Source: Actinomycetes bacterium
Lineage (GTDB): Bacteria > Actinomycetota > Acidimicrobiia > Acidimicrobiales > UBA8190
DNA: 64,000 nucleotides
NCBI GenBank assembly: GCA_021803325.1
Contig: JAJZLP010000033.1
Coordinates: 1 to 64,000, forward strand
Direction: 5' to 3'
The position numbers were made by a program, and so were the translations under genes. The notes beneath the pieces are model-generated. The model was not told the origin of the DNA. It saw only the letters and a program-made list of their open reading frames with translations, and made no database searches. Shown piece after piece: positions 1 to 8,707 of this stretch. How positions within the stretch are numbered: position 1 is the first letter of the stretch; every line of letters begins with the position of its first letter.

Positions 1-549
1 CGCCAGGTGGCCCGGAACGCGACGGGGCCGGCCCGCTCCCTGGCACACGCCGCCCTGGGCGCGGCACAGGTGGCCGGGCTGGGCCCGGGCGGTGCCGCGG
101 GCGCGGGCGGGATGGCCGCCGGTGCTGCCGGTGCTGGCGGTGCCGCGGGCGCGGGCGGGATGGCCGCCGGTGCGGGCGGTGCTGCCGGTGCCGGCGGTGG
201 CGGGTCGCCCTCACCGGGCGGTCCGCCGGCCGGCTCCCCGGGCTCGGGCGGGGCCATCGGCCGGTTCGGCGCCGTCCCCGCGGCCGCCGCCGAGTTCGAC
301 GCGGCCATGGCCGGGCCGGGGCCGGCATCCCCGGAACCGGTTCCGGGCGCCGGCGGTCCGACGCCATCCGGTGGGGGGGTTGCCGGTGCCGCCACGGCCC
401 CCTCGCCGGTGGTCCGGCCGCCGGTGGTCCTGCCCCGCAGCTCCGGCTCGCACCAGGTGCACGTGATGGGCGCCGACCGCCTCGGCCCCCGGCTCGAGGT
501 CCTTCCCGGACCGGCGGGTGGCCACACGCCAGGAGCGGGTCGTGGCTGA
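1..549 (+). CDS. TrbL/VirB6-like conjugal transfer membrane protein, C-terminal tail (5' end outside window)
   Basis: The reading frame is open from the first base, so this is the 3' end of a gene starting before the window. About 182 codons are visible, almost all Gly, Ala and Pro, with repeats built on Gly-Ala-Gly-Gly and Met-Ala-Ala-Gly. The identification rests on context. In the second conjugation operon of this window (38148-39488) a TrbL-like protein with a similar Gly/Ala/Pro-rich tail sits directly upstream of the SCO6880-like gene, as here. TrbL/VirB6 proteins are polytopic inner-membrane parts of the type IV secretion channel; the membrane part is not in view. The last 8 nt overlap the next gene. 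At DNA level the Gly/Ala stretch holds two copies of a roughly 46-bp repeat between about 90 and 200. Confidence 0.55.
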   Translation, partial: RQVARNATGPARSLAHAALGAAQVAGLGPGGAAGAGGMAAGAAGAGGAAGAGGMAAGAGGAAGAGGGGSPSPGGPPAGSPGSGGAIGRFGAVPAAAAEFDAAMAGPGPASPEPVPGAGGPTPSGGGVAGAATAPSPVVRPPVVLPRSSGSHQVHVMGADRLGPRLEVLPGPAGGHTPGAGRG

Positions 550-2203
550 GGCGAGCGAGGCACGGGACCGGGTCCGGTCCCACTTCGGGCCATTGGAGCG
601 GCGGGGCGTGCTGGCCGGGTGGCGGGGCGGCCAGATCGCAGCCGTGGCCGCCGGCCTGGTGGTGGCGGTGGGCGCCCTGCGGGCCGACCCGGGCATCGCC
701 GGTGCCGCCGTGGCCGTCGTGGCGGTGGCGGGGGCGGGGGCCACGGCATCGTGGCCGATCGCCGGGCGCACCGCCGAGCAGTGGCTGCCCCTCGTCGCCC
801 GTCGCGCCGCGGACCTGGCGCGGGGGACCACCTACGTGGCCTCGCCCGCACCGGCTGGCGGCGGCATCCTGGTGGCGACCGGGGACGGCCTGGCGTGCGC
901 GGATCCGGCCCATCGGGCCCGGCCGGCCCGTCCGTCCGTAGCCGGCTGGTGGCGGGCCACCGGACGGGGGGAAGGCGCCGGACCCTTCGCCGGCGTGCGG
1001 ATCGTGGCCGACGGACCGACCTCCGCCCTGCCCGGGTGCGGGGTCGTGATCGACGAGCGTGCGGGCACGGCCACCGCCGCGCTGGTCGTGCGGGGGCACA
1101 ACTTCGCCCTGCTGGGCGCGGCCGACCAGGACCGGCGGGTGGTCGCGTGGTCCCGGGTGCTGGCCGGCCTGGCCCGCCAGGGCGGTGAGGTCCACCGGGT
1201 CCAGTGGCTGGAATCGTGCCTGCCCGACGCCGGCGACGCCGTCCGTGCCTACGCGACCGCCCACGCCGCGCTGGAGGAGGGGAACCCGGCGCGCCGCTCC
1301 TACCAGACCCTCCTCGACTCGGTGGCGGCCGGCACCAGGCGCCACCGTGTGCTGGTGAGCCTGACGGTGCGGACCCGTGCCCGCACGGGCCGGAAAGGCC
1401 GGCCTCCGGGCCCGGGGGACGGTGCGATCGGACCGGGGCTGCCCGAAGTTCCCGGTTCCCTCGGCCGGGAGGCGGCCGACCTGTGCCGGGCGCTGCGCGC
1501 CGCCGACGTGGTGGTGGACGGCGTCCTCGGGCCGAGCGCACTGGCAGCCGTCATCCGCGAGTCCTTCGAGGCCGACATGCCCGGCCCTGTCCGGCCAGAC
1601 GGGGCGGCTGACGGCACCGCTGCCGGTGCCGGTTCCGCTGCCGCCGTCGGGGCCGGTCCGGCCGGGTCCCCCGGTGCGCCGCCCGGCGTCACGTGGCCCT
1701 GGCCGATGGGTGTGGACACGGCGTGGGACGCGGTCCGGGCCGATGCCCTGTGGCACGCCGTCTACTGGATCGCCGAGTGGCCCCGGATCGACGTCACCCC
1801 CGACTTCCTCGGCCCGCTCCTGTTCCTGCCGGCCCGCCGCACGCTGGCGGTGACCATGGAGCCGGTCCCACCGGTCGAGGCGGCCCGCCAGGTGGCCCGC
1901 GACCGCACCGCCGACCTGGCCGACGGCGAGCTCCGCCGCCGGGGCGGGTTCCTCGTCACCGCCCGCCAGCAGCGCGAGCGTGAGGGCGCCGAGCGGCGTG
2001 ACGCCGAGCTGGCCGACGGGCACGCCCAGTTCCGCTTCACCGGCTACCTGTCGGTGGCGGCTCCCGATCGTGAGGCGCTGGCCGACGCCTGCATGGCGGC
2101 CGAGCAGGCAGCGGCCCAGGCCCGGTTGGAGCTCCGCCGCCTCTACGGCGACCAGGACCGTGCCCTGGCCTGCGTGCTGCCGCTCGGCAGGGGCCTGTCG
2201 TGA
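542..2203 (+). CDS. SCO6880-like type IV secretion protein (probable N-terminal half of a split VirB4)
   Basis: Encodes 553 aa. I chose GTG at 542 because AGGAG lies 6 nt before it; the frame opens earlier, at 518, without such a site. Two hydrophobic segments lie at about residues 32-77. The C-terminal part (FRFTGYLSVAAPD, then a Glu/Ala/Arg-rich helix and ALACVLPLGRGLS) parallels the protein at 36674-38125. This family is always next to a VirB4-type ATPase in actinobacterial conjugative elements, and the C-terminal pattern resembles the part of VirB4 just before its ATPase domain. I infer that this gene and the next make up a two-piece VirB4. The stop overlaps the next start as GTGA, so the two are translationally coupled. 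No Walker motif is visible here. Confidence 0.7.
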   Translation: MAEASEARDRVRSHFGPLERRGVLAGWRGGQIAAVAAGLVVAVGALRADPGIAGAAVAVVAVAGAGATASWPIAGRTAEQWLPLVARRAADLARGTTYVASPAPAGGGILVATGDGLACADPAHRARPARPSVAGWWRATGRGEGAGPFAGVRIVADGPTSALPGCGVVIDERAGTATAALVVRGHNFALLGAADQDRRVVAWSRVLAGLARQGGEVHRVQWLESCLPDAGDAVRAYATAHAALEEGNPARRSYQTLLDSVAAGTRRHRVLVSLTVRTRARTGRKGRPPGPGDGAIGPGLPEVPGSLGREAADLCRALRAADVVVDGVLGPSALAAVIRESFEADMPGPVRPDGAADGTAAGAGSAAAVGAGPAGSPGAPPGVTWPWPMGVDTAWDAVRADALWHAVYWIAEWPRIDVTPDFLGPLLFLPARRTLAVTMEPVPPVEAARQVARDRTADLADGELRRRGGFLVTARQQREREGAERRDAELADGHAQFRFTGYLSVAAPDREALADACMAAEQAAAQARLELRRLYGDQDRALACVLPLGRGLS

Positions 2204-3621
2204 CGCTGCTCCGACCGCAGCGTGCAGGTGCACGGCATCTCGCTCCCCGGGTGCCGGCCCATGTGGCGACGACCCGCCATCTCGGCGCCGCCTACCCGAT
2301 GGCCAGTGAGGCCGGGCTCGGTGCCGAGGGGGTGGTCATCGGCCGGGACCTGCTCGGTGGCTCGTTCGTCTACGACCCCTTCGTCCTCTACCGGGCGGGG
2401 GTGATCACCAACCCGAACATGGTCGTCTTCGGTCAGATCGGCCGGGGCAAGAGCGCCTTCGTGAAGTCGTACCTGTGGCGCCAGGCCGTCTTCGGCCGGC
2501 GGGCGTGGGTCGTCGATCCCAAGGGCGAGTACGGGCCCCTGGCCGATGCGTGGGGGGTGACCCCACTGGTCCTGCGTCCCGGCGGACCCGTCCGTCTCAA
2601 CCCCCTCGATGTGGCCGGGTCGGACCCGGGCGTCAGGCCGGCTCGCGCAGCCGGGTCGTGTGCGGACGCGGGGGAGGACCCGGCCGGGGAGGACTCGGCC
2701 GGGGAGGTGTGGCGACGGCGGGCCCGCCTGATCGCCTCGCTCGCCGTCGCCTGCCTCGGCCGCGACCTCCTCCCCCGAGAGCGGGCCGCCATCGACGCCG
2801 CCCTCCATGCCGCCACCGCGGCGGCCGCCCCCCGCTCCCGCCCTCCGACCCTCCCCGACGTGGTGGACGCCCTCCTCGCACCGGGCGTCGCCGCGGCTGC
2901 CGAGCTGCGGACCGGGGTCGAGCGCCTGCTCGAGGACGGCCGCGACGTCGCCCTCGAGCTGCGGCGGCTGGTCACCGGCGACCTGCGGGGGATGTTCGAC
3001 GGGCCGACGTCACCGGGGATCGCCCTCGACGGCCCCCTGGTCGTCCTCGACCTCTCCGCCGTCTACGACTCCCCGGCACTCGGTGTCCTGATGGCCTGCG
3101 CGGCGGCCTGGCTGCAGGGGGCGGTGCGGGCTGCCGGGGGCAACCGGGTCATCCTGGTGGTGGACGAGGCGTGGGCCATCCTGGCCAACCTGGGGGTGGC
3201 CCGCTGGCTCCAGGCCTCGTGGAAGCTCGCCCGTGCCTCGGGCGTGGCCAACGTCGCCGTGCTCCACCGCCTCTCCGACCTCGCCGCTGTGGGAGCGGCC
3301 GGCTCCGAGCAGGTCGGGCTGGCTGCCGGCCTCCTCGCCGACTCCGAGACGCGTGTCATCTACGGCCAGGCCCCCGGTGAGGTGGAGCGGGCCGCCGACC
3401 TTCTCGCCCTCACCTCCACCGAGGCCGAGTTGGTGACCGGCCTCCGGCGCGGCGTCGCCCTGTGGAAGGTGGGCCCCCGGTCGTTCCTGGTCGAGCACCA
3501 GCTGGGCCCGGCCGAGCGGGCCATGGTCGACACCGACGGGGCCATGGCGCCGGTGGCGGCTCCGCTGGCTCCCGGGCCGGCGGGCGGTCCCCTGCCCGAC
3601 CCGCACGTGGTGGGCCCATGA
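2200..3621 (+). CDS. VirB4/TraC-like conjugal transfer ATPase
   Basis: Encodes 473 aa; GTG start overlaps the preceding stop by 4 nt. Walker A is GQIGRGKS at about residues 78-85, followed by the VVDPKGEYGPL stretch typical of VirB4/HerA-type ATPases. Walker B is VILVVDEAWAIL near residue 320, and a LHRLSDLAAVG helix follows. These ATPases power assembly and substrate transfer in the conjugative type IV secretion system at the cytoplasmic membrane. The protein is shorter than a full VirB4 (about 800 aa) and lacks the N-terminal region, consistent with the preceding gene supplying it. It is a paralogue of the product of 35025-36674, sharing the EAGLG-EGV, TNPN and GRGKS blocks. It ends in ATGA, overlapping the VirD4-like gene. 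Confidence 0.85.
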   Translation: MTLLRPQRAGARHLAPRVPAHVATTRHLGAAYPMASEAGLGAEGVVIGRDLLGGSFVYDPFVLYRAGVITNPNMVVFGQIGRGKSAFVKSYLWRQAVFGRRAWVVDPKGEYGPLADAWGVTPLVLRPGGPVRLNPLDVAGSDPGVRPARAAGSCADAGEDPAGEDSAGEVWRRRARLIASLAVACLGRDLLPRERAAIDAALHAATAAAAPRSRPPTLPDVVDALLAPGVAAAAELRTGVERLLEDGRDVALELRRLVTGDLRGMFDGPTSPGIALDGPLVVLDLSAVYDSPALGVLMACAAAWLQGAVRAAGGNRVILVVDEAWAILANLGVARWLQASWKLARASGVANVAVLHRLSDLAAVGAAGSEQVGLAAGLLADSETRVIYGQAPGEVERAADLLALTSTEAELVTGLRRGVALWKVGPRSFLVEHQLGPAERAMVDTDGAMAPVAAPLAPGPAGGPLPDPHVVGP

Positions 3622-5249
3622 GCGTGGTGGCGACCATCGTGGGATTGGGGGCGCTGGCGGCGACCGCGTGGCTCGGCAACGGCGACCACCCCCGTTCTGG
3701 CATCCGGCGCCCGTCCCTGCCCCCTCCCGGGCGCCGGATGCCGCCCCCCGCTCGGCGCGGTCGGGTCCGGCCCCACCGCCGGCCCGGCCGGCCGGGCTGG
3801 TCAGGGCGTACCGGTGGGTCGGGCCGGCCGCGTCGGTGGCCGATGGCGGCGTTCCGCACGGGACCGGCACGTTCCCGCCGCGACCACCTGGGCGACGGTT
3901 CCCGCTGGAGCGGCCGCGGCGACCTGGCCCTGCTCGACGGTGGACCGGTGCGGGCCGGCGGTCCACCGGGCCGCCTCGTCCTCGGGCGGGCCGGCCGGCG
4001 CCTGGTGGTGGCCGAGCCCCGCCAGTCGGTGATCGTCTTCGGCCCGACCCAGTCCCGTAAGACGAGCGGGTTCGCCGTACCCGCCATCCTCCGGTGGCAG
4101 GGCCCCGTCGTGGCGGCCAGCGTGAAGACGGACCTCGTCCGTGACACGGTCGACTGGCGGCGTCGCCAGGGGAACGTGTGGTGCATCGACCCCACGGGGA
4201 CGACAGGACTGGCCGCCACGTCGTGGTCGCCGCTGCCGGCGTCCGCCACCTGGCCCGGGGCCCGGCGGATGGCGGCGGCCCTCGCCGAAGGTGGCCGTCA
4301 GCGGGCGGGAACGATGGAGGACGCTGCCTTCTGGTACGCGGCAGCGGCCAAGCTGCTGGCCCCCCTCCTGTTCGCGGCGGCGACCGGCGCCCGCCCGCTC
4401 GATGACGTGCTGCGATGGCTCGACACCCACGAGGAGGGCGAGGTGCTCGACCTCCTCGAGGCGACCGGGGTGGACGCCGCGGTGCGGGCGGCCATCGCGT
4501 CGTTCGCACGCGACGAGCGCCAGCGCAGTTCGATCTACACGACGGCCGAAACGGTCATGGAGCCCTTCGGGGACGCGCTCTCCCCCGGGCCGCCACCCCC
4601 GGGGCCGGCCGGGGACGCCGGGGCGCCGTTCGACCCCGCGCTGCTCGTCTCGGGAGCCAACACCGCCTACCTGTGCGCGCCGGCTCACGACCAGCGGCGC
4701 CTGGCACCCCTGTTCGTGGCGGCCGTCCGGCAGGTGGTCGAGCACGTCTACGACACGGTGGCCGCCACCGGACGGCCCCTCGATCCGCCCCTCCTCGTCG
4801 TGCTGGACGAGGCGGCCAACATCGCGCCGCTCGACGACCTCGACGGGCTGGCCTCGACCGCGGCCGGGCACGGGATCCAGCTCGTCACCGTCTGGCACGA
4901 CCTGGCCCAGCTCACCGCCCGCTACGGTCCCCGGGCGCCCACGGTGGTGAACAACCACCGCGCCAAGGTCTACCTGGCCGGCATCTCCGACCCGTCGACG
5001 CTGGAGCACGCATCCACCCTGGCCGGCGAGGCGTGGACGACGGAGTCGTCCACCACCTCGGGCGGCCCCGGGGGCTCCACCCGTACCGACGCCCTGGCCC
5101 GGCGCCCGCTCGTCACCCCTGACGGGTTGCGGCGGATCGCCCCCGGGGAGGGGCTCCTCATCTACGGGGGGTTGCCGCCGGCCCACCTCACCCTCCAGTC
5201 GTGGTTCGAGGACCCGGTGCTGGCCGCCCGGGGACGGCGCCACGACTGA
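3618..5249 (+). CDS. VirD4/TraG-type coupling ATPase
   Basis: Encodes 543 aa. The ATG at 3618 overlaps the preceding stop (ATGA); the frame opens upstream at 3462 but that part lies inside the VirB4 gene. A hydrophobic segment at residues 3-17 is followed by a Pro/Arg-rich linker. The nucleotide-binding motif is GPTQSRKTSG at about residues 142-151 and Walker B is LLVVLDEAAN near residue 392, followed by HGIQLVTVWHDLAQL. Coupling proteins bring the relaxase-DNA complex to the type IV channel. This is the last gene of the + operon, and chromosomal genes on the other strand follow after 33 nt. It differs from the second coupling protein (31825-33603) in its Walker A (TQSRKTS versus PRSGKG). Confidence 0.85.
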   Translation: MSVVATIVGLGALAATAWLGNGDHPRSGIRRPSLPPPGRRMPPPARRGRVRPHRRPGRPGWSGRTGGSGRPRRWPMAAFRTGPARSRRDHLGDGSRWSGRGDLALLDGGPVRAGGPPGRLVLGRAGRRLVVAEPRQSVIVFGPTQSRKTSGFAVPAILRWQGPVVAASVKTDLVRDTVDWRRRQGNVWCIDPTGTTGLAATSWSPLPASATWPGARRMAAALAEGGRQRAGTMEDAAFWYAAAAKLLAPLLFAAATGARPLDDVLRWLDTHEEGEVLDLLEATGVDAAVRAAIASFARDERQRSSIYTTAETVMEPFGDALSPGPPPPGPAGDAGAPFDPALLVSGANTAYLCAPAHDQRRLAPLFVAAVRQVVEHVYDTVAATGRPLDPPLLVVLDEAANIAPLDDLDGLASTAAGHGIQLVTVWHDLAQLTARYGPRAPTVVNNHRAKVYLAGISDPSTLEHASTLAGEAWTTESSTTSGGPGGSTRTDALARRPLVTPDGLRRIAPGEGLLIYGGLPPAHLTLQSWFEDPVLAARGRRHD

Positions 5250-5282
5250 CAGCTGGGATCCGTCGGCTGGCCCTCCCTGCGG

Positions 5283-6485
5283 TCAGGCGCGCTGAGGCCC
5301 GAGCCCGGCAGCCGCGTCGAGACGCCGCCAGTGGCGACGCAGCCATGCCGGACGACGGTCAGCCGTGCCCGTGGCGGCGCCGGTCACCTCGGCCAGCCAC
5401 GCCGCCTCCAGACGGTCGCCCTCGGCGAAGGCGGTCGCGCTCGGCGGGGGGTCGGCCAGCCAGGCCGCCTCGCACCGATCCCGTTCCGGTGCGAAGCGGG
5501 CCATCAGGGCGTCGTGGTCGGCGAGGACGGCGCGGTGGAGCCGCTCGTGGCGCCACCAGCGCGACGACGGGTCGAAGCGATCGGAAGGTGATGGCCCGTC
5601 GGGGACCGGTTCGTCCACCCGGACGGGCTTGAAGAGCGAGGTGCACGGGGCCGAGGTGCCTGTCGCCCAGTGGAGGGGCACGCCGCGGAGGTCGGCCACC
5701 CACGAGGCGGTGGTCTGGGTGGAGACGAGGAGCCCTCCGGCATGGGCGCACGGACCGGCCAGCGCCCCGTTCCACCGGGAGTAGCGGGGTGCCGTGCCGC
5801 CGCCGTGATCGCGCAGGGCCGCCATCACGTCGGCCGGCTCCTGCGCCGCGCACGCCGCCGCCGTGGTCCTGGCCCGGCGGGCCGGCGCCGATGCCACCCG
5901 GGAGCGCAGGTTCCGGGCGTGCGCGGCGGCGAAGGCGGGGATGGTCAGCCCGTTGGAGATGCTGCGCCCCGGGCCGGCGACGTCCTCGGTCGCCCAGTGC
6001 CGGCCGGCCGTCTCGAGCACGACGGCGCCGTCGGGGTCGGCCACGAGGAAGCTGTTGTGGTAGGTGAAGCGGGGCCGGTCGTGGCTGCAGGCGCCGCCCT
6101 GACCGTGGGCCTCGAGGAGGTCCACCATCACCGACACGGCATCGGCCGCGGTGGCCGCCCGTTCGAGGGCGAGGCGGAGCAGGTCCATGCCGAGCAGTGC
6201 GGGTTCGCCGTAGGGCTGGTCGGTGAAGACGGCTTCGTTGCCGATCACGACGCCGTGCTCGTTGGCCCCGATCTCCGCGCCCCACATCCACCACGGACGC
6301 GACACGACCACGGCATTGGTGTGGGCGACCTGGGGGATCTCGATCCATGTGCACCGGAGCCGTGCCTCTGGCTGGTGCGAGGCGGCCGGGTGCCACTCCA
6401 CCAGCTGCGACTCGTTCGGTTCGCGGTCACTGTTCTTGCCGAAGAGGATGCCGGCCCCGGTGATGGCCACCAGCGTGTCGCACAC
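5283..6485 (-). CDS. C69/secernin-type dipeptidase family protein (Ntn hydrolase)
   Basis: Encodes 400 aa from a GTG start. The product begins Met-Cys-Asp-Thr; an N-terminal Cys exposed at position 2 is the nucleophile of the C69 dipeptidase/secernin branch of Ntn hydrolases. Supporting blocks are GKNSDREPNE near residues 17-26, GANEHGVVIGNEAVF, and a Trp-rich C-terminal part. The substrate is unknown; family members cleave dipeptides or C-N bonds of linear amides. A TAGCAT/TAGCCT-type box lies 6 nt before the start codon (plus-strand 6492-6497), so the mRNA is probably leaderless. It is divergent from the cytochrome P450 gene, with a tandem repeat between them. Confidence 0.75.
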   Translation of the reverse strand: MCDTLVAITGAGILFGKNSDREPNESQLVEWHPAASHQPEARLRCTWIEIPQVAHTNAVVVSRPWWMWGAEIGANEHGVVIGNEAVFTDQPYGEPALLGMDLLRLALERAATAADAVSVMVDLLEAHGQGGACSHDRPRFTYHNSFLVADPDGAVVLETAGRHWATEDVAGPGRSISNGLTIPAFAAAHARNLRSRVASAPARRARTTAAACAAQEPADVMAALRDHGGGTAPRYSRWNGALAGPCAHAGGLLVSTQTTASWVADLRGVPLHWATGTSAPCTSLFKPVRVDEPVPDGPSPSDRFDPSSRWWRHERLHRAVLADHDALMARFAPERDRCEAAWLADPPPSATAFAEGDRLEAAWLAEVTGAATGTADRRPAWLRRHWRRLDAAAGLGPQRA

Positions 6486-6500
6486 GAGCGCAGGCTAACG

Positions 6501-6582
6501 CCCAGGTGGATGGCAGGCCGGTGCCCAGGTGGATGGCAGGCCGGTGCCCAGGTGGCTGGCAGGTCGATGGCCAGGTGGCTAC
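6501..6582. repeat. 23-bp tandem repeat between divergent genes
   Basis: Three copies and a partial fourth of a 23-bp unit starting CCCAGGTGGATGGCAGG fill the space between the dipeptidase and P450 genes. The first two copies are identical and the third has substitutions. The array sits just upstream of the likely -10 box of the P450 gene (6608-6613) and behind that of the dipeptidase gene. Confidence 0.8.
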
Positions 6583-6619
6583 CCGTGCCGCTGCCCGTGC
6601 CGGCGAGTACCGTCTCGCC

Positions 6620-7876
6620 ATGGGCGCCGAGACTCCATCGGGCACGGCCACGTCCGGCCCGGTCTTCGATCCGTTCGACCCCCGCTGGTCGGAGGACCCC
6701 TTCCCCCTCTACGCCGAGCTGCGGGCGCACGCCCCCGCCCACCGGTCCCCGGCCGGGTTCTGGGTCTTCACCCGTCACGGCGACTGCCAGGCCGTCCTTC
6801 GGGACCGTGCCGCCAGCGTCGAGGAGGAGACGGCCGACCCCTCCCGGCTGTCCGAGCAGTTCCGCCGGCCCGACCGGACTGGTGACGAGCTCGCCGAGGC
6901 CCTGGCCGAGGCGCGCCCCTTCCTGTTCCGGGATCCCCCCGACCACACCCGCTTGCGGGGGCTGGTGGCGAAGGCCTTCACCCCGAAGGTGGTGGAGGCG
7001 CTGCGGGCACCCACCCAGCGCCTCGTCGACCAGCTCCTCGACCGGGCACTGCGGCACGGCGAGGTCGATCTGGTCGAGGCGTTCGCGTATCCCCTCCCGG
7101 TGACGGTCATCTGCGACCTGCTCGGGATCCCCGAGTCCGATCGGGGGCGCTTCACCGGCTGGTCGGCGGCCCTCGCCCGCGGCCTGGACCCCGACTTCCT
7201 CCTCGGCCCCGAGGCGGTCAACGACCGGCTGGAGGCCATCCTCCAGTTCGCTGAGTACTTCGCCCACCTGATCGCGGCCCGCCGTGCCGACCCGGGTGAC
7301 GACCTCCTGAGCGCGCTGGCCCTGGCCGAGGAGCACGGTGCCGTGCTGACCGAGGGCGAGCTGCTCTCCACGTGCATCCTGCTGCTGGTGGCCGGCCACG
7401 AGACGACCGTCAACCTGATCGGCGGCGGCGTCCACGCCCTCCTCGACCAGCCCGCCGCACTCGCCCAGCTCCGGGCTCACCCCGAGCTGGTGCGGACGGG
7501 GGTCGACGAGCTCCTGCGCTTCGTCTCGCCCGTCCAGCTCACGGCCCGGTCGTTCCTGGAGGACATCACCGTCGGGGGCATCGACCTGCGAGCCGGTGAC
7601 TTCGCCATGCTGCTGCTGGCGTCGGCCAACCGCGACCCCGACGTGTTCGACGACCCCGACCGGCTGCACCTGGACCGCACCCCCAACAACCACCTGGGGT
7701 TCGGTTTCGGCCTCCACCACTGCCTGGGGGCTCCGCTCGCCCGCATGGAGGCCCAGCTGGCCATCGGCACCCTCGTGCGCCGGTGCCCGGACCTGTCGCT
7801 GGCGGGCGACGTCGCCTACCACGGCACCGTGGTGCTGCGGGGACCGAGCACCCTGCCGGTTCGCCTGGTGCCCTGA
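6620..7876 (+). CDS. cytochrome P450
   Basis: Encodes 418 aa. ATG 6620 is preceded by TACCGT (6608-6613) with a 6-nt spacer and no ribosome binding site, suggesting a leaderless message; the frame opens at 6506 only through the repeat array. All P450 landmarks are present: I-helix AGHETT at residues 258-263, ExxR (ELLR) at 297-300, and heme-binding FGFGLHHCLG with Cys368 as the heme ligand. Length and motifs fit soluble bacterial class I P450s, which need ferredoxin and ferredoxin reductase; neither is nearby. The substrate cannot be read from sequence. Nearby thiolase, DUF35 and CoA-transferase genes make a lipid or steroid-like substrate plausible (inference). Confidence 0.95.
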   Translation: MGAETPSGTATSGPVFDPFDPRWSEDPFPLYAELRAHAPAHRSPAGFWVFTRHGDCQAVLRDRAASVEEETADPSRLSEQFRRPDRTGDELAEALAEARPFLFRDPPDHTRLRGLVAKAFTPKVVEALRAPTQRLVDQLLDRALRHGEVDLVEAFAYPLPVTVICDLLGIPESDRGRFTGWSAALARGLDPDFLLGPEAVNDRLEAILQFAEYFAHLIAARRADPGDDLLSALALAEEHGAVLTEGELLSTCILLLVAGHETTVNLIGGGVHALLDQPAALAQLRAHPELVRTGVDELLRFVSPVQLTARSFLEDITVGGIDLRAGDFAMLLLASANRDPDVFDDPDRLHLDRTPNNHLGFGFGLHHCLGAPLARMEAQLAIGTLVRRCPDLSLAGDVAYHGTVVLRGPSTLPVRLVP

Positions 7877-7889
7877 GGGCGGCGCCGGG

Positions 7890-8621
7890 TCAGCCGGTGA
7901 TCGCCGGCTCGATCGCGTCGAGGCCGGCGACGAGGGCATCGGCTCCGGCACCGTCGAGCACGCCGTAGGCGGGGCGGACGAGCGTGTCGGTGAGGGCCTC
8001 GGCGGCCGCCAGGGCGGCGCGCTGGTCATCGGACGGCGTGGGGGCCTCGCCGGGCCACCCGAACATGCCCCAGTCGTTCGGGCGCTGGATGGCGTGGGCC
8101 ATGGATGCCGGCAGCCCGGACGCCACCACGGCCACCAGGTGGGCACTGCCCCGCAGCTCACGGAGCACCGTGGTCAGCTGCATGGCCCGTGCCGGCAGGT
8201 CGTCGGCCAGCGGCTCGGCGGCGATGGCCGCGAACAGCGAGAGGGCGGGGACCTCAGCGGCGGCCACCACCGCTGCCGCCGCGTCGCAGTAGGGGCCGAG
8301 GCCTTCCAGCCCGGTCAGCTTCGTCCGGCCGAACTCCTGGCAGCAGGCCATGTACTCACGGCCCGCCTGTCGGGGAGCCAGCTTGGCCCGGCCCGCGTCC
8401 CACAGGGCCGTCACCAGCTCGGGGTTGAAGTAGCCGAAGGCGCTGGCCACCACGGCGCCCTCGCAGTCGCCCAGCACCCCTCCCCGCCCCAGCATGTAGA
8501 AGGTTACGGCGTCGAGCCCCAGCTCCTCGCCCCGTGCCAGGGTGGCGGCGTCGAAGTAGAAGGCCCAACCGAGGTCCCGGATCCGGGGGCAGGCGTTGGC
8601 GATGAGCTCGTCGGTCGTCAT
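7890..8621 (-). CDS. SCO6745-like protein of unknown function
   Basis: Encodes 243 aa, Ala-rich and apparently all-helical, without signal peptide or membrane segment. The N-terminal pattern (YMLGRGGVLGDCEGAVVASA, then GYFNPELVTALWDAGR) resembles an actinobacterial family annotated after SCO6745 of Streptomyces; function is unknown and I make the assignment from memory of that pattern. The start ATG at 8621 is preceded at 6 nt by TAGCAT (plus-strand 8628-8633), so it is probably leaderless. It converges with the P450 gene, 13 nt apart. Confidence 0.6.
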   Translation of the reverse strand: MTTDELIANACPRIRDLGWAFYFDAATLARGEELGLDAVTFYMLGRGGVLGDCEGAVVASAFGYFNPELVTALWDAGRAKLAPRQAGREYMACCQEFGRTKLTGLEGLGPYCDAAAAVVAAAEVPALSLFAAIAAEPLADDLPARAMQLTTVLRELRGSAHLVAVVASGLPASMAHAIQRPNDWGMFGWPGEAPTPSDDQRAALAAAEALTDTLVRPAYGVLDGAGADALVAGLDAIEPAITG

Positions 8622-8707
8622 GGCGGCATGCTAACGGTGGCTCCTCCCGGCCCGGTCGCAGGCGCGGCCGGCGCGGGGGACCGATCGAGCCGATGGGGAG
8701 GCGCACG

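Noticed and set aside
94-200. Tandem DNA repeat as a regulatory element
   Set aside because: It encodes the Gly/Ala-rich tail of the TrbL-like protein; coding low complexity explains it.
6245-8161. 638-codon open frame on the minus strand opposite the P450 gene
   Set aside because: Runs through the well-supported P450 and dipeptidase genes; Gly/Gln/Val-rich shadow of GC-rich coding DNA with no recognisable domain.
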